The notes beneath the pieces were generated by a model. It was given only the letters and a program-made list of their open reading frames with translations. It ran no database searches and was not told the DNA's origin. Source: Chloroflexota bacterium (GTDB lineage Bacteria; Chloroflexota; Anaerolineae; Aggregatilineales; Phototrophicaceae). From it: DNA of 37,887 nucleotides. Both the position numbers and the translations under genes were made by a program. This document shows, piece after piece, positions 1 to 9,093 of the stretch (positions are counted from its first letter, which is position 1; every line of letters starts with the position of its first letter). Location: the NCBI GenBank assembly GCA_026707225.1, contig JAPOXG010000124.1, positions 1 through 37,887 of the forward strand. Reading direction: 5' to 3'.

Positions 1-52
1 CCGGCGAGCGGGCAAGCAGGGCGAGCAGCAGACAGCAGCAGAGCAGTTTCAT
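1..52 (-). CDS. N-terminus of a probable exported protein (cut by window edge)
   Basis: Reading leftwards from an ATG at 52, the 17 visible codons give MKLLCCCLLLALLARSP. This is a lysine followed by an unbroken hydrophobic stretch, as in a signal peptide, and the cysteines would also suit a lipoprotein. A G-rich run lies immediately upstream but very close to the ATG, so it is a poor ribosome binding site. Nothing can be said about the mature protein because the gene leaves the window at base 1. The call rests only on the signal-like composition. Confidence 0.35.
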   Translation of the reverse strand, partial: MKLLCCCLLLALLARSP

Positions 53-182
53 GCCCCCATTTTAGCCGAGATTCGCCAGGGACGGCGTTTGGGAGCGGGA
101 AATCGCCCCAGAAGTCTCTGCGCCACCGAGACACAGAAGTAGGTCCAAGTAAGTAGTGAGAATTCTGATTCGCCGATGATTT

Positions 183-215
183 ACCCCATCCCCCAGCCCC
201 TTCCCCAGCGAGCTA
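183..215 (-). repeat. Dispersed C/G-rich repeat, copy 1
   Basis: This 33-base element matches the reverse complement of 17590-17622 with a single mismatch. It consists of C-runs followed by ccccttccccagcgagcta. Both copies are intergenic, near the 5' side of rightward genes. Function is unknown. Confidence 0.75.
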
Positions 216-293
216 TTGAGGACAGGACATGTTTGATCCGGTCATATTTTTGAGTGCCACGTTAGACGTATAAAGCACGTAATGTAGCGAAAA

Positions 294-334
294 CTGTAGA
301 CACACGCCCTGCACGGCGGCGCGTGTGTCTACAG
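294..334. repeat. 14-bp perfect inverted repeat inside an 11-bp direct repeat
   Basis: The arms ctgtagacacacgc (294-307) and gcgtgtgtctacag (321-334) are perfectly complementary around a 13-base loop. The direct repeat gcacgtaatgt occurs on either side, at 275-285 and 349-359. No T-run follows, so this is not an obvious intrinsic terminator. It could be an operator, a cruciform, or the footprint of a small mobile repeat. Confidence 0.7.
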
Positions 335-443
335 AGTTGGCGGTAGAGGCACGTAATGTTATGGGCGCAGCGGTTGCGAACACTGCGACGACTCGTTTAT
401 AGTATGCTGCATTCCCAAGCGCAGGGACTTCGAGGACAGAGCT

Positions 444-1193
444 ATGAGCAAACCCTTCATAGGCATCACCACAGGCGGGCGCAGCGAAGGCTATATCAGG
501 TCGCGGCACTATGAGGAATTCTTCAGCGTGCCAGCGCCTTATGTCGACGCCGTGCGCCGCGCCGGCGGGATAGCGCTATTGCTGCCGCCGGGCGGGAATG
601 CCTGGGAGCAGCTTCTGCCTTTGCTGGATGGCGTCATCATCACGGGCGGCACCGATGTTGACCCCGCGGAATATGGCGGCGATCGGCGGAATCCGCATGT
701 GCTGCCGGTGGATGGCGAGCGCGACCAGAGCGAGTTGACCTTGGCGCGCCAACTGCTGGACGAAGGGGTGAGGCCCCTGCTCTGCATCTGCCGGGGCTTG
801 CAGGTGCTGAATGTCGCCGCGGGCGGGACGCTGCACGAGCATATTCCCGATATCCGCGATGAAGACATCCACCGGAACGAAGCGGGATTGTGGGCGATGC
901 AAGAGGTCCATGTCGAAGCCGACAGCCTGATCGCCGAAGTCATGGGATTGACGACGCTGCATACATCATCGGGGCATCACCAGGCGGTCAAGGATGTCGC
1001 GGCGGGTTTGCGCGTCGTGGCGTCGGCGGCGGACGGCATCATTGAGGCGCTTGAGCAACCCGGTCATCCCTGGCTGATCGCGGTGCAATGGCATCCGGAA
1101 GTAACGGCCGCGCGTGATCCATCGCAGCAGGCGCTGTTTGACGCGCTTGTGGCGAAAGCGCGGCAAGGCAAGCAGGATCCCGTGCTCTGCTGA
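444..1193 (+). CDS. Gamma-glutamyl-gamma-aminobutyrate hydrolase family protein (peptidase C26, PuuD-like)
   Basis: This 249-residue cytoplasmic protein has the class I glutamine amidotransferase fold used by C26 hydrolases such as PuuD. The predicted triad is visible: nucleophile Cys116 in CICRGLQ, then His217 and Glu219 in AVQWHPE. The oxyanion-region motif IITGGTDVDP is at 65-74. The position before the nucleophile elbow, usually Gly, is Cys114. Members cleave gamma-glutamyl amides, for example in putrescine degradation, but no other puu genes are nearby, so the substrate is uncertain. A second family member lies at 25129-25803. The ATG is preceded by a purine-rich gaggacagag, which supports this start. 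The gene ends only 6 bases before the converging membrane-protein gene. Confidence 0.88.
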   Translation: MSKPFIGITTGGRSEGYIRSRHYEEFFSVPAPYVDAVRRAGGIALLLPPGGNAWEQLLPLLDGVIITGGTDVDPAEYGGDRRNPHVLPVDGERDQSELTLARQLLDEGVRPLLCICRGLQVLNVAAGGTLHEHIPDIRDEDIHRNEAGLWAMQEVHVEADSLIAEVMGLTTLHTSSGHHQAVKDVAAGLRVVASAADGIIEALEQPGHPWLIAVQWHPEVTAARDPSQQALFDALVAKARQGKQDPVLC

Positions 1194-1199
1194 GCGTAA

Positions 1200-3710
1200 T
1201 TAGTCGATGGTGATGGACCCGATTTGCAATTCCCGCTCGAAGCGAGACTGCGCGCTGACGATGATGCCGGCCACACTAGCGCGCGTCTCATAGTGGTAGA
1301 GGATGAGCATCACGCTGTAATCGCCGGGCTCCAGCGGCGGCAGATCCAGGCGGTGGCGGGACAGCGAATCATGGCGGATGGTGAAGTCGCTGCCCGCGAC
1401 TTTCGCGCCGGCTTGGTCGAAGAGCTGGACGGATACACCGTGCGCAAGGTCTGGCAGCTTGTTCCAAAGCAGATAGGTCTCCAGTGCCTCGCCGTCGCTC
1501 TTCAACAGAACATTCCCCAAGAAGACGCCGTTTTCGAAGCTGACGGCGAGCGGATTGTCGCTGAAGAGCAGAGCGCAAGGAATCTCCGCCTTGGTGAAGT
1601 ACACGATGGCGGCGGCGCCCGTCTTCTCAATGCGACCGCAAGATTTGAGCTCGCTGGCAAGTCGGCTGGCGGCGGTCTGAACCATGTCGGTGTCCGCAGG
1701 AGCTGGATAGAAGGCGATGATCGCGATGCCGTCGTCCGGCAGCGGTTGGTCGCCGTCGGTGGCATTCGCCAGTGAAATGGGCGCGCCGAGCACGATGCCG
1801 TCGGCGGAGAGTTTGAGCGCTACGGGCTGCGCGGCCGCGGAGGGAGAATTTAATACATCATTTTCGAGTTGAGCGTCTTCGTTGGGGGGATCGCTCCAGC
1901 CGCTGGCGTCCAAGTCGCTTGTCATCACGGTGGGCGACATAATAGCCGCAAGCCGAGGCAAGACACTGGAACCAAACAAAGCGGATTCCTTACAAGCGTC
2001 GTGCAAGTCCCGCAGCCGGTACACGCTAGCGTGCGGATTCTCGAACGCGGGCTCAGCGGTCATGACGCTGTAGTTTGCGAATCGTACCGGGCGTCTAGGA
2101 TCGTAGTGGTAGATGGCGTGCGTGAATCCGTCCGCAAGCAATTGATCCAAGGCATGTTTAATCGCGCTCTCAGTGAAGGGCAGACACAGACTTCCTTTTT
2201 TGTTCCGCCAGGCGCTAAGGAGCGCATTATCCCGAATGTAAGCGTAAGCGGCCGACGGCGTCCGCGATGCCAAGCCTTCAGCATGAGGATAGCCGCTAAA
2301 GACTTGGTAGAGCGCAACCATTTTTGACGGTCCGCGCCCAAAAGGCACGTGGATCAAGCGGATCTCATCCTGCTGATGTTCGCTGCGCAGCCAATCCACA
2401 TAATGCAACTGTTGAGCCGGAACGATCAAAGCGTCCGGCGGTTCGATTGTCTCCAACAGATTCAATAGCAGGCAGGCAATGATGATAAATCCACCGAAAT
2501 TGGCCGGGAAGACGACAAGCAGGCATCGCAGACCAAACACGGCGAGAATCGCAAGCGGCAGCAGCAAGCCCACATGAAAGTAGGCTGTTATCCAGAATGC
2601 CTTGAACACGGCCGGGAATAAAATGTTCAAATGGTATTTTGGCAAGATGATGTCAGCATACGTGCGGCCGTTGATGACTAAGGCGGGACCCAGCTTAAGT
2701 ACGAAAAAAGTCAGGAAGAGGACAAACCAAAAGAGCGTCGCGCGGCGAGGCGTTGCTTTGAAGAGCCCGATGGCGGCCAGAATCAGGGTCACATAACCGA
2801 GATATCCGTCCTCGCGAAGCGGCGGGACCGGCTGGCGCAGCAGCGAAGCAAATACGCGCTCGGTGATCACATTCTCTCGATGTACAAAGTGGTCAAGCAG
2901 GTCAGTTCCGTATTCGCGTCCGCCGCCCTTGTATAGGGCTTCGTCCAAAGCGGCGCTCTCGCGCAGCATCGGATAGATCCGCAACGCGCTGATCGACCCG
3001 GCAATCGCTATCAGCAGCACGATGCTGGCCCAGAATCCGCGAGCCTTCCATAACTTGGGCAGTTGAAACAGCACGAAGATGCCGACGGAAATGATAAGAC
3101 AAACAAAGATGTACATGCCAGTGAAGGCTGTGATGCCGGCGAGTACGCCAGCGAAGACCATCCAGCGGTTTCGCCGCTCGTCCAGCCCGCGGCGCAATCC
3201 ATACATCACGAGTGGCACAGCCGCGAGCGTACTGAGGTCCGGCTGCCCCGGACGATTAATGACGAAGACGCTGAGCCCAAAAGCCACTGAACCAAACATG
3301 GCCAGCCAACGATCGCGAAACAAATAGAAGAAGTAGACATAACTTGCCGCCGCATTGGCAAATACGATCAGCAGAAAACAGAGGTTGAAGGCGTTTGTCA
3401 CCGGCATGAAGAATTGCGCGCCAAGCATGAGGAGCATGTGCGGAACGCTGAAATTGTGATAGGCCAGCGACAGTCCGGTGGGATAGAAAAGATAATCTGT
3501 GTAGAAAAAGTCGGTCTTGCCGGAGAAGAAATGGCCGCCATACCAGGCGTCCCAAAACTTCATGCGCAAATCATCGTCGTCGCTCGGCAGCCACATGGTA
3601 TTCCAATCAAATACATATGCGGCTGTGGGCCAGGTCATTATGAGAATCAGGAGCGGGACAAACAGGAAGAAAGGCCAATGTTGGCGCAAGCCAGCGGCGA
3701 TTCGATTCAT
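1200..3710 (-). CDS. Large polytopic membrane protein, GT-C glycosyltransferase-like; array member 1
   Basis: The N-terminal ~450 residues hold about ten hydrophobic segments. The first is followed by TWPT and a loop with the family signature: acidic residues, KFWDAW, then FYPTGLSLAYHNFSVPHM. This resembles the first extracytoplasmic loop of GT-C or YfhO-like lipid-linked-sugar transferases, but no family was confirmed. A soluble region follows (GYPHAEGLASRTPSAAYAYI), then a beta-rich C-terminal segment with GSDFTIRHDSLSRHRLDLP shared by all five array members. An upstream ATG at 3761 would add 17 residues. I prefer the ATG at 3710 because the protein then aligns with the starts of its paralogues. 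The body is essentially identical to the next gene; only the last ~50 codons differ. Its role in sugar or lipid transfer at the cell surface is inference. Confidence 0.75.
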   Translation of the reverse strand: MNRIAAGLRQHWPFFLFVPLLILIMTWPTAAYVFDWNTMWLPSDDDDLRMKFWDAWYGGHFFSGKTDFFYTDYLFYPTGLSLAYHNFSVPHMLLMLGAQFFMPVTNAFNLCFLLIVFANAAASYVYFFYLFRDRWLAMFGSVAFGLSVFVINRPGQPDLSTLAAVPLVMYGLRRGLDERRNRWMVFAGVLAGITAFTGMYIFVCLIISVGIFVLFQLPKLWKARGFWASIVLLIAIAGSISALRIYPMLRESAALDEALYKGGGREYGTDLLDHFVHRENVITERVFASLLRQPVPPLREDGYLGYVTLILAAIGLFKATPRRATLFWFVLFLTFFVLKLGPALVINGRTYADIILPKYHLNILFPAVFKAFWITAYFHVGLLLPLAILAVFGLRCLLVVFPANFGGFIIIACLLLNLLETIEPPDALIVPAQQLHYVDWLRSEHQQDEIRLIHVPFGRGPSKMVALYQVFSGYPHAEGLASRTPSAAYAYIRDNALLSAWRNKKGSLCLPFTESAIKHALDQLLADGFTHAIYHYDPRRPVRFANYSVMTAEPAFENPHASVYRLRDLHDACKESALFGSSVLPRLAAIMSPTVMTSDLDASGWSDPPNEDAQLENDVLNSPSAAAQPVALKLSADGIVLGAPISLANATDGDQPLPDDGIAIIAFYPAPADTDMVQTAASRLASELKSCGRIEKTGAAAIVYFTKAEIPCALLFSDNPLAVSFENGVFLGNVLLKSDGEALETYLLWNKLPDLAHGVSVQLFDQAGAKVAGSDFTIRHDSLSRHRLDLPPLEPGDYSVMLILYHYETRASVAGIIVSAQSRFERELQIGSITID

Positions 3711-4011
3711 TCTAATCTCTGTCATTGGAAGACATGAGATTCTCATCTCGGGAAGCGGCATGATGTCCAGTATACGCGCTGGTCTGGCATCAGCAAGCGC
3801 AATCGCGGCGCTGCGATCACTCTATCGGGATAGATCCGATTTCCAATTCCCGCCCGAAGCGAGACTGCGCGCTGACGACGATGCCGGCCACACTAGCGCG
3901 CGTCTCATAGTGGTAGAGGATGAGCTTCACGCTGTAATCGCCGGGCTCCAGCGGCGGCAGGTCCAGGCGGTGGCGGGACAGCGAATCATGGCGGATGGTG
4001 AAGTCGCTGCC
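1345..4011. repeat. Tandem duplication, left copy (period 2617 bp)
   Basis: From 1345 to 4011 the sequence matches 3962-6628 at an offset of 2617 bp, in every stretch compared and in translations of several frames. It covers nearly all of array member 1, the 55-bp gap (or 106 bp from the preferred start), and the 3' end of member 2. The copies overlap by the 50-base window 3962-4011, where the recombination joint must lie. Outside the repeat, at 1344 and leftwards, member 1 diverges from member 2. Confidence 0.85.
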
Positions 4012-6327
4012 CGCGACTTTCGCGCCGGCTTGGTCGAAGAGCTGGACGGATACACCGTGCGCAAGGTCTGGCAGCTTGTTCCAAAGCAGATAGGTCTCCA
4101 GTGCCTCGCCGTCGCTCTTCAACAGAACATTCCCCAAGAAGACGCCGTTTTCGAAGCTGACGGCGAGCGGATTGTCGCTGAAGAGCAGAGCGCAAGGAAT
4201 CTCCGCCTTGGTGAAGTACACGATGGCGGCGGCGCCCGTCTTCTCAATGCGACCGCAAGATTTGAGCTCGCTGGCAAGTCGGCTGGCGGCGGTCTGAACC
4301 ATGTCGGTGTCCGCAGGAGCTGGATAGAAGGCGATGATCGCGATGCCGTCGTCCGGCAGCGGTTGGTCGCCGTCGGTGGCATTCGCCAGTGAAATGGGCG
4401 CGCCGAGCACGATGCCGTCGGCGGAGAGTTTGAGCGCTACGGGCTGCGCGGCCGCGGAGGGAGAATTTAATACATCATTTTCGAGTTGAGCGTCTTCGTT
4501 GGGGGGATCGCTCCAGCCGCTGGCGTCCAAGTCGCTTGTCATCACGGTGGGCGACATAATAGCCGCAAGCCGAGGCAAGACACTGGAACCAAACAAAGCG
4601 GATTCCTTACAAGCGTCGTGCAAGTCCCGCAGCCGGTACACGCTAGCGTGCGGATTCTCGAACGCGGGCTCAGCGGTCATGACGCTGTAGTTTGCGAATC
4701 GTACCGGGCGTCTAGGATCGTAGTGGTAGATGGCGTGCGTGAATCCGTCCGCAAGCAATTGATCCAAGGCATGTTTAATCGCGCTCTCAGTGAAGGGCAG
4801 ACACAGACTTCCTTTTTTGTTCCGCCAGGCGCTAAGGAGCGCATTATCCCGAATGTAAGCGTAAGCGGCCGACGGCGTCCGCGATGCCAAGCCTTCAGCA
4901 TGAGGATAGCCGCTAAAGACTTGGTAGAGCGCAACCATTTTTGACGGTCCGCGCCCAAAAGGCACGTGGATCAAGCGGATCTCATCCTGCTGATGTTCGC
5001 TGCGCAGCCAATCCACATAATGCAACTGTTGAGCCGGAACGATCAAAGCGTCCGGCGGTTCGATTGTCTCCAACAGATTCAATAGCAGGCAGGCAATGAT
5101 GATAAATCCACCGAAATTGGCCGGGAAGACGACAAGCAGGCATCGCAGACCAAACACGGCGAGAATCGCAAGCGGCAGCAGCAAGCCCACATGAAAGTAG
5201 GCTGTTATCCAGAATGCCTTGAACACGGCCGGGAATAAAATGTTCAAATGGTATTTTGGCAAGATGATGTCAGCATACGTGCGGCCGTTGATGACTAAGG
5301 CGGGACCCAGCTTAAGTACGAAAAAAGTCAGGAAGAGGACAAACCAAAAGAGCGTCGCGCGGCGAGGCGTTGCTTTGAAGAGCCCGATGGCGGCCAGAAT
5401 CAGGGTCACATAACCGAGATATCCGTCCTCGCGAAGCGGCGGGACCGGCTGGCGCAGCAGCGAAGCAAATACGCGCTCGGTGATCACATTCTCTCGATGT
5501 ACAAAGTGGTCAAGCAGGTCAGTTCCGTATTCGCGTCCGCCGCCCTTGTATAGGGCTTCGTCCAAAGCGGCGCTCTCGCGCAGCATCGGATAGATCCGCA
5601 ACGCGCTGATCGACCCGGCAATCGCTATCAGCAGCACGATGCTGGCCCAGAATCCGCGAGCCTTCCATAACTTGGGCAGTTGAAACAGCACGAAGATGCC
5701 GACGGAAATGATAAGACAAACAAAGATGTACATGCCAGTGAAGGCTGTGATGCCGGCGAGTACGCCAGCGAAGACCATCCAGCGGTTTCGCCGCTCGTCC
5801 AGCCCGCGGCGCAATCCATACATCACGAGTGGCACAGCCGCGAGCGTACTGAGGTCCGGCTGCCCCGGACGATTAATGACGAAGACGCTGAGCCCAAAAG
5901 CCACTGAACCAAACATGGCCAGCCAACGATCGCGAAACAAATAGAAGAAGTAGACATAACTTGCCGCCGCATTGGCAAATACGATCAGCAGAAAACAGAG
6001 GTTGAAGGCGTTTGTCACCGGCATGAAGAATTGCGCGCCAAGCATGAGGAGCATGTGCGGAACGCTGAAATTGTGATAGGCCAGCGACAGTCCGGTGGGA
6101 TAGAAAAGATAATCTGTGTAGAAAAAGTCGGTCTTGCCGGAGAAGAAATGGCCGCCATACCAGGCGTCCCAAAACTTCATGCGCAAATCATCGTCGTCGC
6201 TCGGCAGCCACATGGTATTCCAATCAAATACATATGCGGCTGTGGGCCAGGTCATTATGAGAATCAGGAGCGGGACAAACAGGAAGAAAGGCCAATGTTG
6301 GCGCAAGCCAGCGGCGATTCGATTCAT
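3817..6327 (-). CDS. Large polytopic membrane protein, GT-C-like; array member 2 (chimeric duplicate)
   Basis: This gene has the same architecture and length as member 1 and an identical protein over all but the C-terminal ~50 residues. The last part instead equals that of member 3, ending RFGRELEIGSIPIE rather than member 1's RFERELQIGSITID. At nucleotide level it matches member 3 from 3817 to 4011 and member 1 from 3962 onward. It is therefore a hybrid formed by exchange in the conserved 3' segment. The start at 6327 corresponds to member 1's preferred ATG; an in-frame ATG at 6378 is the alternative. Copies this similar are either recent, kept alike by gene conversion, or an assembly artefact. 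Confidence 0.75.
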   Translation of the reverse strand: MNRIAAGLRQHWPFFLFVPLLILIMTWPTAAYVFDWNTMWLPSDDDDLRMKFWDAWYGGHFFSGKTDFFYTDYLFYPTGLSLAYHNFSVPHMLLMLGAQFFMPVTNAFNLCFLLIVFANAAASYVYFFYLFRDRWLAMFGSVAFGLSVFVINRPGQPDLSTLAAVPLVMYGLRRGLDERRNRWMVFAGVLAGITAFTGMYIFVCLIISVGIFVLFQLPKLWKARGFWASIVLLIAIAGSISALRIYPMLRESAALDEALYKGGGREYGTDLLDHFVHRENVITERVFASLLRQPVPPLREDGYLGYVTLILAAIGLFKATPRRATLFWFVLFLTFFVLKLGPALVINGRTYADIILPKYHLNILFPAVFKAFWITAYFHVGLLLPLAILAVFGLRCLLVVFPANFGGFIIIACLLLNLLETIEPPDALIVPAQQLHYVDWLRSEHQQDEIRLIHVPFGRGPSKMVALYQVFSGYPHAEGLASRTPSAAYAYIRDNALLSAWRNKKGSLCLPFTESAIKHALDQLLADGFTHAIYHYDPRRPVRFANYSVMTAEPAFENPHASVYRLRDLHDACKESALFGSSVLPRLAAIMSPTVMTSDLDASGWSDPPNEDAQLENDVLNSPSAAAQPVALKLSADGIVLGAPISLANATDGDQPLPDDGIAIIAFYPAPADTDMVQTAASRLASELKSCGRIEKTGAAAIVYFTKAEIPCALLFSDNPLAVSFENGVFLGNVLLKSDGEALETYLLWNKLPDLAHGVSVQLFDQAGAKVAGSDFTIRHDSLSRHRLDLPPLEPGDYSVKLILYHYETRASVAGIVVSAQSRFGRELEIGSIPIE

Positions 6328-6628
6328 TCTAATCTCTGTCATTGGAAGACATGAGATTCTCATCTCGGGAAGCGGCATGATGTCCAGTATACGCGCTGGT
6401 CTGGCATCAGCAAGCGCAATCGCGGCGCTGCGATCACTCTATCGGGATAGATCCGATTTCCAATTCCCGCCCGAAGCGAGACTGCGCGCTGACGACGATG
6501 CCGGCCACACTAGCGCGCGTCTCATAGTGGTAGAGGATGAGCTTCACGCTGTAATCGCCGGGCTCCAGCGGCGGCAGGTCCAGGCGGTGGCGGGACAGCG
6601 AATCATGGCGGATGGTGAAGTCGCTGCC
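3962..6628. repeat. Tandem duplication, right copy (period 2617 bp)
   Basis: Right-hand copy of the repeat at 1345-4011. Identity ends at 6629, where member 3 has G and the left copy has C at 4012. Beyond that point the sequence becomes unique to member 3. Confidence 0.85.
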
Positions 6629-8962
6629 GGCGACTTTCGCGCCATCACGATTGAACACTTGAATTGAAACGCCGTGCGCGTCTTCGGGCAATTTCGTCCA
6701 CCAGGTTTCGAGTGTTAATTCTGCGCCAACGAGTTCGAGGCGCCGATGCCTTAGCCGAACGCCATTTTCGTAGTCGACGATAAAGGGATCCGACGCCAAA
6801 ACGAGCGCGCATTCAAAGTTATTCGGCAGGTAATGCAGCGCCACAAGGTCGGGCCTGTCGATGATGGGTTGGCAGGATTGGAACTTTTCGGCAAAGGCTT
6901 CATCAAGGGCGCGCAGATCGTTCGATGCAACCTGGCTCGGATTGTAAGCGGTCAGGAAAAGCAAGTTTTCAGACAGGAGCTTGTTCAGGTCTGTATCATC
7001 CGGATTGGAGCTTTGCAGCTGTAGTTCGCCGTTTCGCTGGTGAACATGGACGAATCCCTTCCAGTCACGAAATACGGAATCCCAGAAGTAATAATCTTCC
7101 GCGCCAATGCGCTCGGAAGGATGAAAACTCAAGATCGTCATGCCCTCATCGGGGATCAAGGCTGAGGCTAGCGCCAAGCGCTGGAGATACGAGAACGGCA
7201 CCGGCGCGGCGAGCGTCTCCGGTCGGCAACTGTCTTCCAGCTGAGCGAGCTGGTACACCGTTACATAACTGTCGTCGTATGTGGGCTGAACACCGGCGAA
7301 GCTCATAGGAATGGAATCGCGCCAGTCTAAATGATGATGATAGACAACGTGGGTAAATCCATCGGTTTGGAGCTGTTGCAAGCCAGCGAGATACGAGTCG
7401 CGGATCCAGGGGAGACAGAGGATGAATTCATGGCGTCTCCAGCTGCTGAGCAGCAGGTTGCTTTCAATGTAATCAAAGGCGGAAGCGGGCGCTCGCGTTG
7501 GACGCCCTTCGACATGCGGGAAACCATTGTATGACTGGTAGAAGTCGTAAATCTTTGATTCGCGCGGGCCCATTGGCAAGTTTATCAATCGGATTGGGTC
7601 TTGGTCGTCTTCTTGGCGCAGCTGAGACAGGAATGCCATCTGCGCATCCGGAATCAGGAGCGGGTCAGGCGCCTGATAATATTCAAAAGCGACGATGCCC
7701 GCGGCGATGAGAATAAACGCGACATGCCGCTTGGCGGGCAGGCGCTTTAGAAGCGCCTTCATACCAAAGCAAGCCAGCAGCGCGAAGGGGAACACGGCGC
7801 CGGAAAAGAATAGATCCGGGTTCCAGAATGGCTCAAACACCTGTGGAAAGACTTGCGCCAAATAGTATTTGGGCAAGCGAATCGCTTCATACTCCACATC
7901 GTTGATCATTAATGTCGATCCCAGACGTAGCAACAGAAATATCAGCGACAGCGCCAGCCAGAGCCAGATTCGGGAGCGCAAGCCGGCGTTCGCCAGCCCG
8001 AACGCGATGAGCAACAGGGGCAGATAGCCGAGATAAACCGTCTGCCGCCGACCATTTTCGATGATTTCTGAGTCGAATACGGACTTCAAGAGAGGCGACG
8101 TTACGGGATTCTCATAGTTGACGAAGAATCCAAGCAGGTCTTTCCCACGTTCCGCGCTTACATTCTTTTGCAGCGCGCTGGAAAGACCTTCGGGATCGGA
8201 CAGCATGGGGAGGATGCGAATAGTGCTGATCACGCCGACGATGAGAATTAAAATCAGAATATATATCCAGAATGAAGAGCGGCGCCAGCGGGCGCGGGCA
8301 AAACAGAGCGTGTAGAGCGCAACGGTGATCAGCAAACATACCAGCATATACAGACCGGCGAAGGCGGTTAAGCCAATGAGCGCGGCCGAAAGGATGAGGA
8401 ACTTGACGCGATCTTCCGCGAAGCCGCGATGAAGAAAATAAAGAGACAATGGCAAAGTAGCAATAAAGGACATGTATGGGATGGCCGGGCGTGAAATCAC
8501 AAAAGCGCTGGCGCCAAATACCATTGCGCCGAAAAACGACAGCCACCTGTCGCGCAGCAAGTATTGAAAGTAAAGGTATCCCGCAAGCATGGTCGCGAAA
8601 ACGAGCAGCAAGTAGGTAAGATTGAATGCGGAGGAGCGCGGCAAGACGGTACTGAGGCCACCGAAGAGAAACATGTGCGGCAGGCTGAAGTTATGAAAGG
8701 CGAGCGAGACGCCCGGCGGATAAAACTTCAGATCGGTGAAGTACAGGTCAGCTTGTCCGGAAAGGAAAAGGCTGCTGTACCAGCCGTCCCAGAAGAGCAT
8801 GTAGATGTCGTTGCCGGCCGCGGCGGGCAGCCAGAACGCGCCCGTGTCAAAAATGTACGCGAAAGTCGGCCAGGTCATGACGACGATCGCCATGGGCCCG
8901 ATAACAAGGATGCGCCAGTGGTCGCGCAGCAGAAGAGCGAATCGCTTCATGATCGACGCCAT
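6434..8962 (-). CDS. Large polytopic membrane protein, GT-C-like; array member 3
   Basis: This 842-residue paralogue has the same layout: TWPT after the first membrane segment, the loop signature DIYMLFWDGW then FYPPGVSLAFHNFSLPHM, about ten membrane segments, and a soluble middle. It shares with members 4 and 5 a conserved stretch around RLINLPMGPRESKIYDFYQS, and with member 4 also GFPHVEG. Its last ~65 codons are identical to member 2, although the rest of the two proteins is clearly diverged. It starts with ATG at 8962; an ATG at 8950 (MKRFALLLRDHW) aligns better with the paralogues. The active site and substrate cannot be assigned from sequence alone. Confidence 0.75.
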   Translation of the reverse strand: MASIMKRFALLLRDHWRILVIGPMAIVVMTWPTFAYIFDTGAFWLPAAAGNDIYMLFWDGWYSSLFLSGQADLYFTDLKFYPPGVSLAFHNFSLPHMFLFGGLSTVLPRSSAFNLTYLLLVFATMLAGYLYFQYLLRDRWLSFFGAMVFGASAFVISRPAIPYMSFIATLPLSLYFLHRGFAEDRVKFLILSAALIGLTAFAGLYMLVCLLITVALYTLCFARARWRRSSFWIYILILILIVGVISTIRILPMLSDPEGLSSALQKNVSAERGKDLLGFFVNYENPVTSPLLKSVFDSEIIENGRRQTVYLGYLPLLLIAFGLANAGLRSRIWLWLALSLIFLLLRLGSTLMINDVEYEAIRLPKYYLAQVFPQVFEPFWNPDLFFSGAVFPFALLACFGMKALLKRLPAKRHVAFILIAAGIVAFEYYQAPDPLLIPDAQMAFLSQLRQEDDQDPIRLINLPMGPRESKIYDFYQSYNGFPHVEGRPTRAPASAFDYIESNLLLSSWRRHEFILCLPWIRDSYLAGLQQLQTDGFTHVVYHHHLDWRDSIPMSFAGVQPTYDDSYVTVYQLAQLEDSCRPETLAAPVPFSYLQRLALASALIPDEGMTILSFHPSERIGAEDYYFWDSVFRDWKGFVHVHQRNGELQLQSSNPDDTDLNKLLSENLLFLTAYNPSQVASNDLRALDEAFAEKFQSCQPIIDRPDLVALHYLPNNFECALVLASDPFIVDYENGVRLRHRRLELVGAELTLETWWTKLPEDAHGVSIQVFNRDGAKVAGSDFTIRHDSLSRHRLDLPPLEPGDYSVKLILYHYETRASVAGIVVSAQSRFGRELEIGSIPIE

Positions 8963-9093
8963 CCAACACAGGACGCCTCAACAGCAAGAGACGCCGGACA
9001 GATTCCGCGAAGGCAACAAAGGGGCGGCGGCAGGACCGGGCTTGGCGCGCTCAAATGGCGAGATCGAGCATCTGACATGAGTCTGCGCTTCCG

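Larger units (their letters stand above)
53..443. other. Intergenic region with repeat fragments
   Basis: This gap separates the leftward gene start at 52 from the rightward hydrolase at 444. It carries a dispersed repeat copy at 183-215 and a 14-bp inverted repeat at 294-334 flanked by an 11-base direct repeat. A short motif at 124-138 (accgagacacagaa) resembles the cacagag repeats at 31180-31206. No convincing open frame was seen. Promoters for the two divergent genes must lie here, but I could not pick out a strong -35/-10 pair. Confidence 0.5.

Noticed and set aside
1200..6378. The tandem duplication as a transposon
   Set aside because: No transposase, terminal inverted repeats or target-site duplication. 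The boundaries fall inside homologous coding sequence, as expected for homologous recombination.
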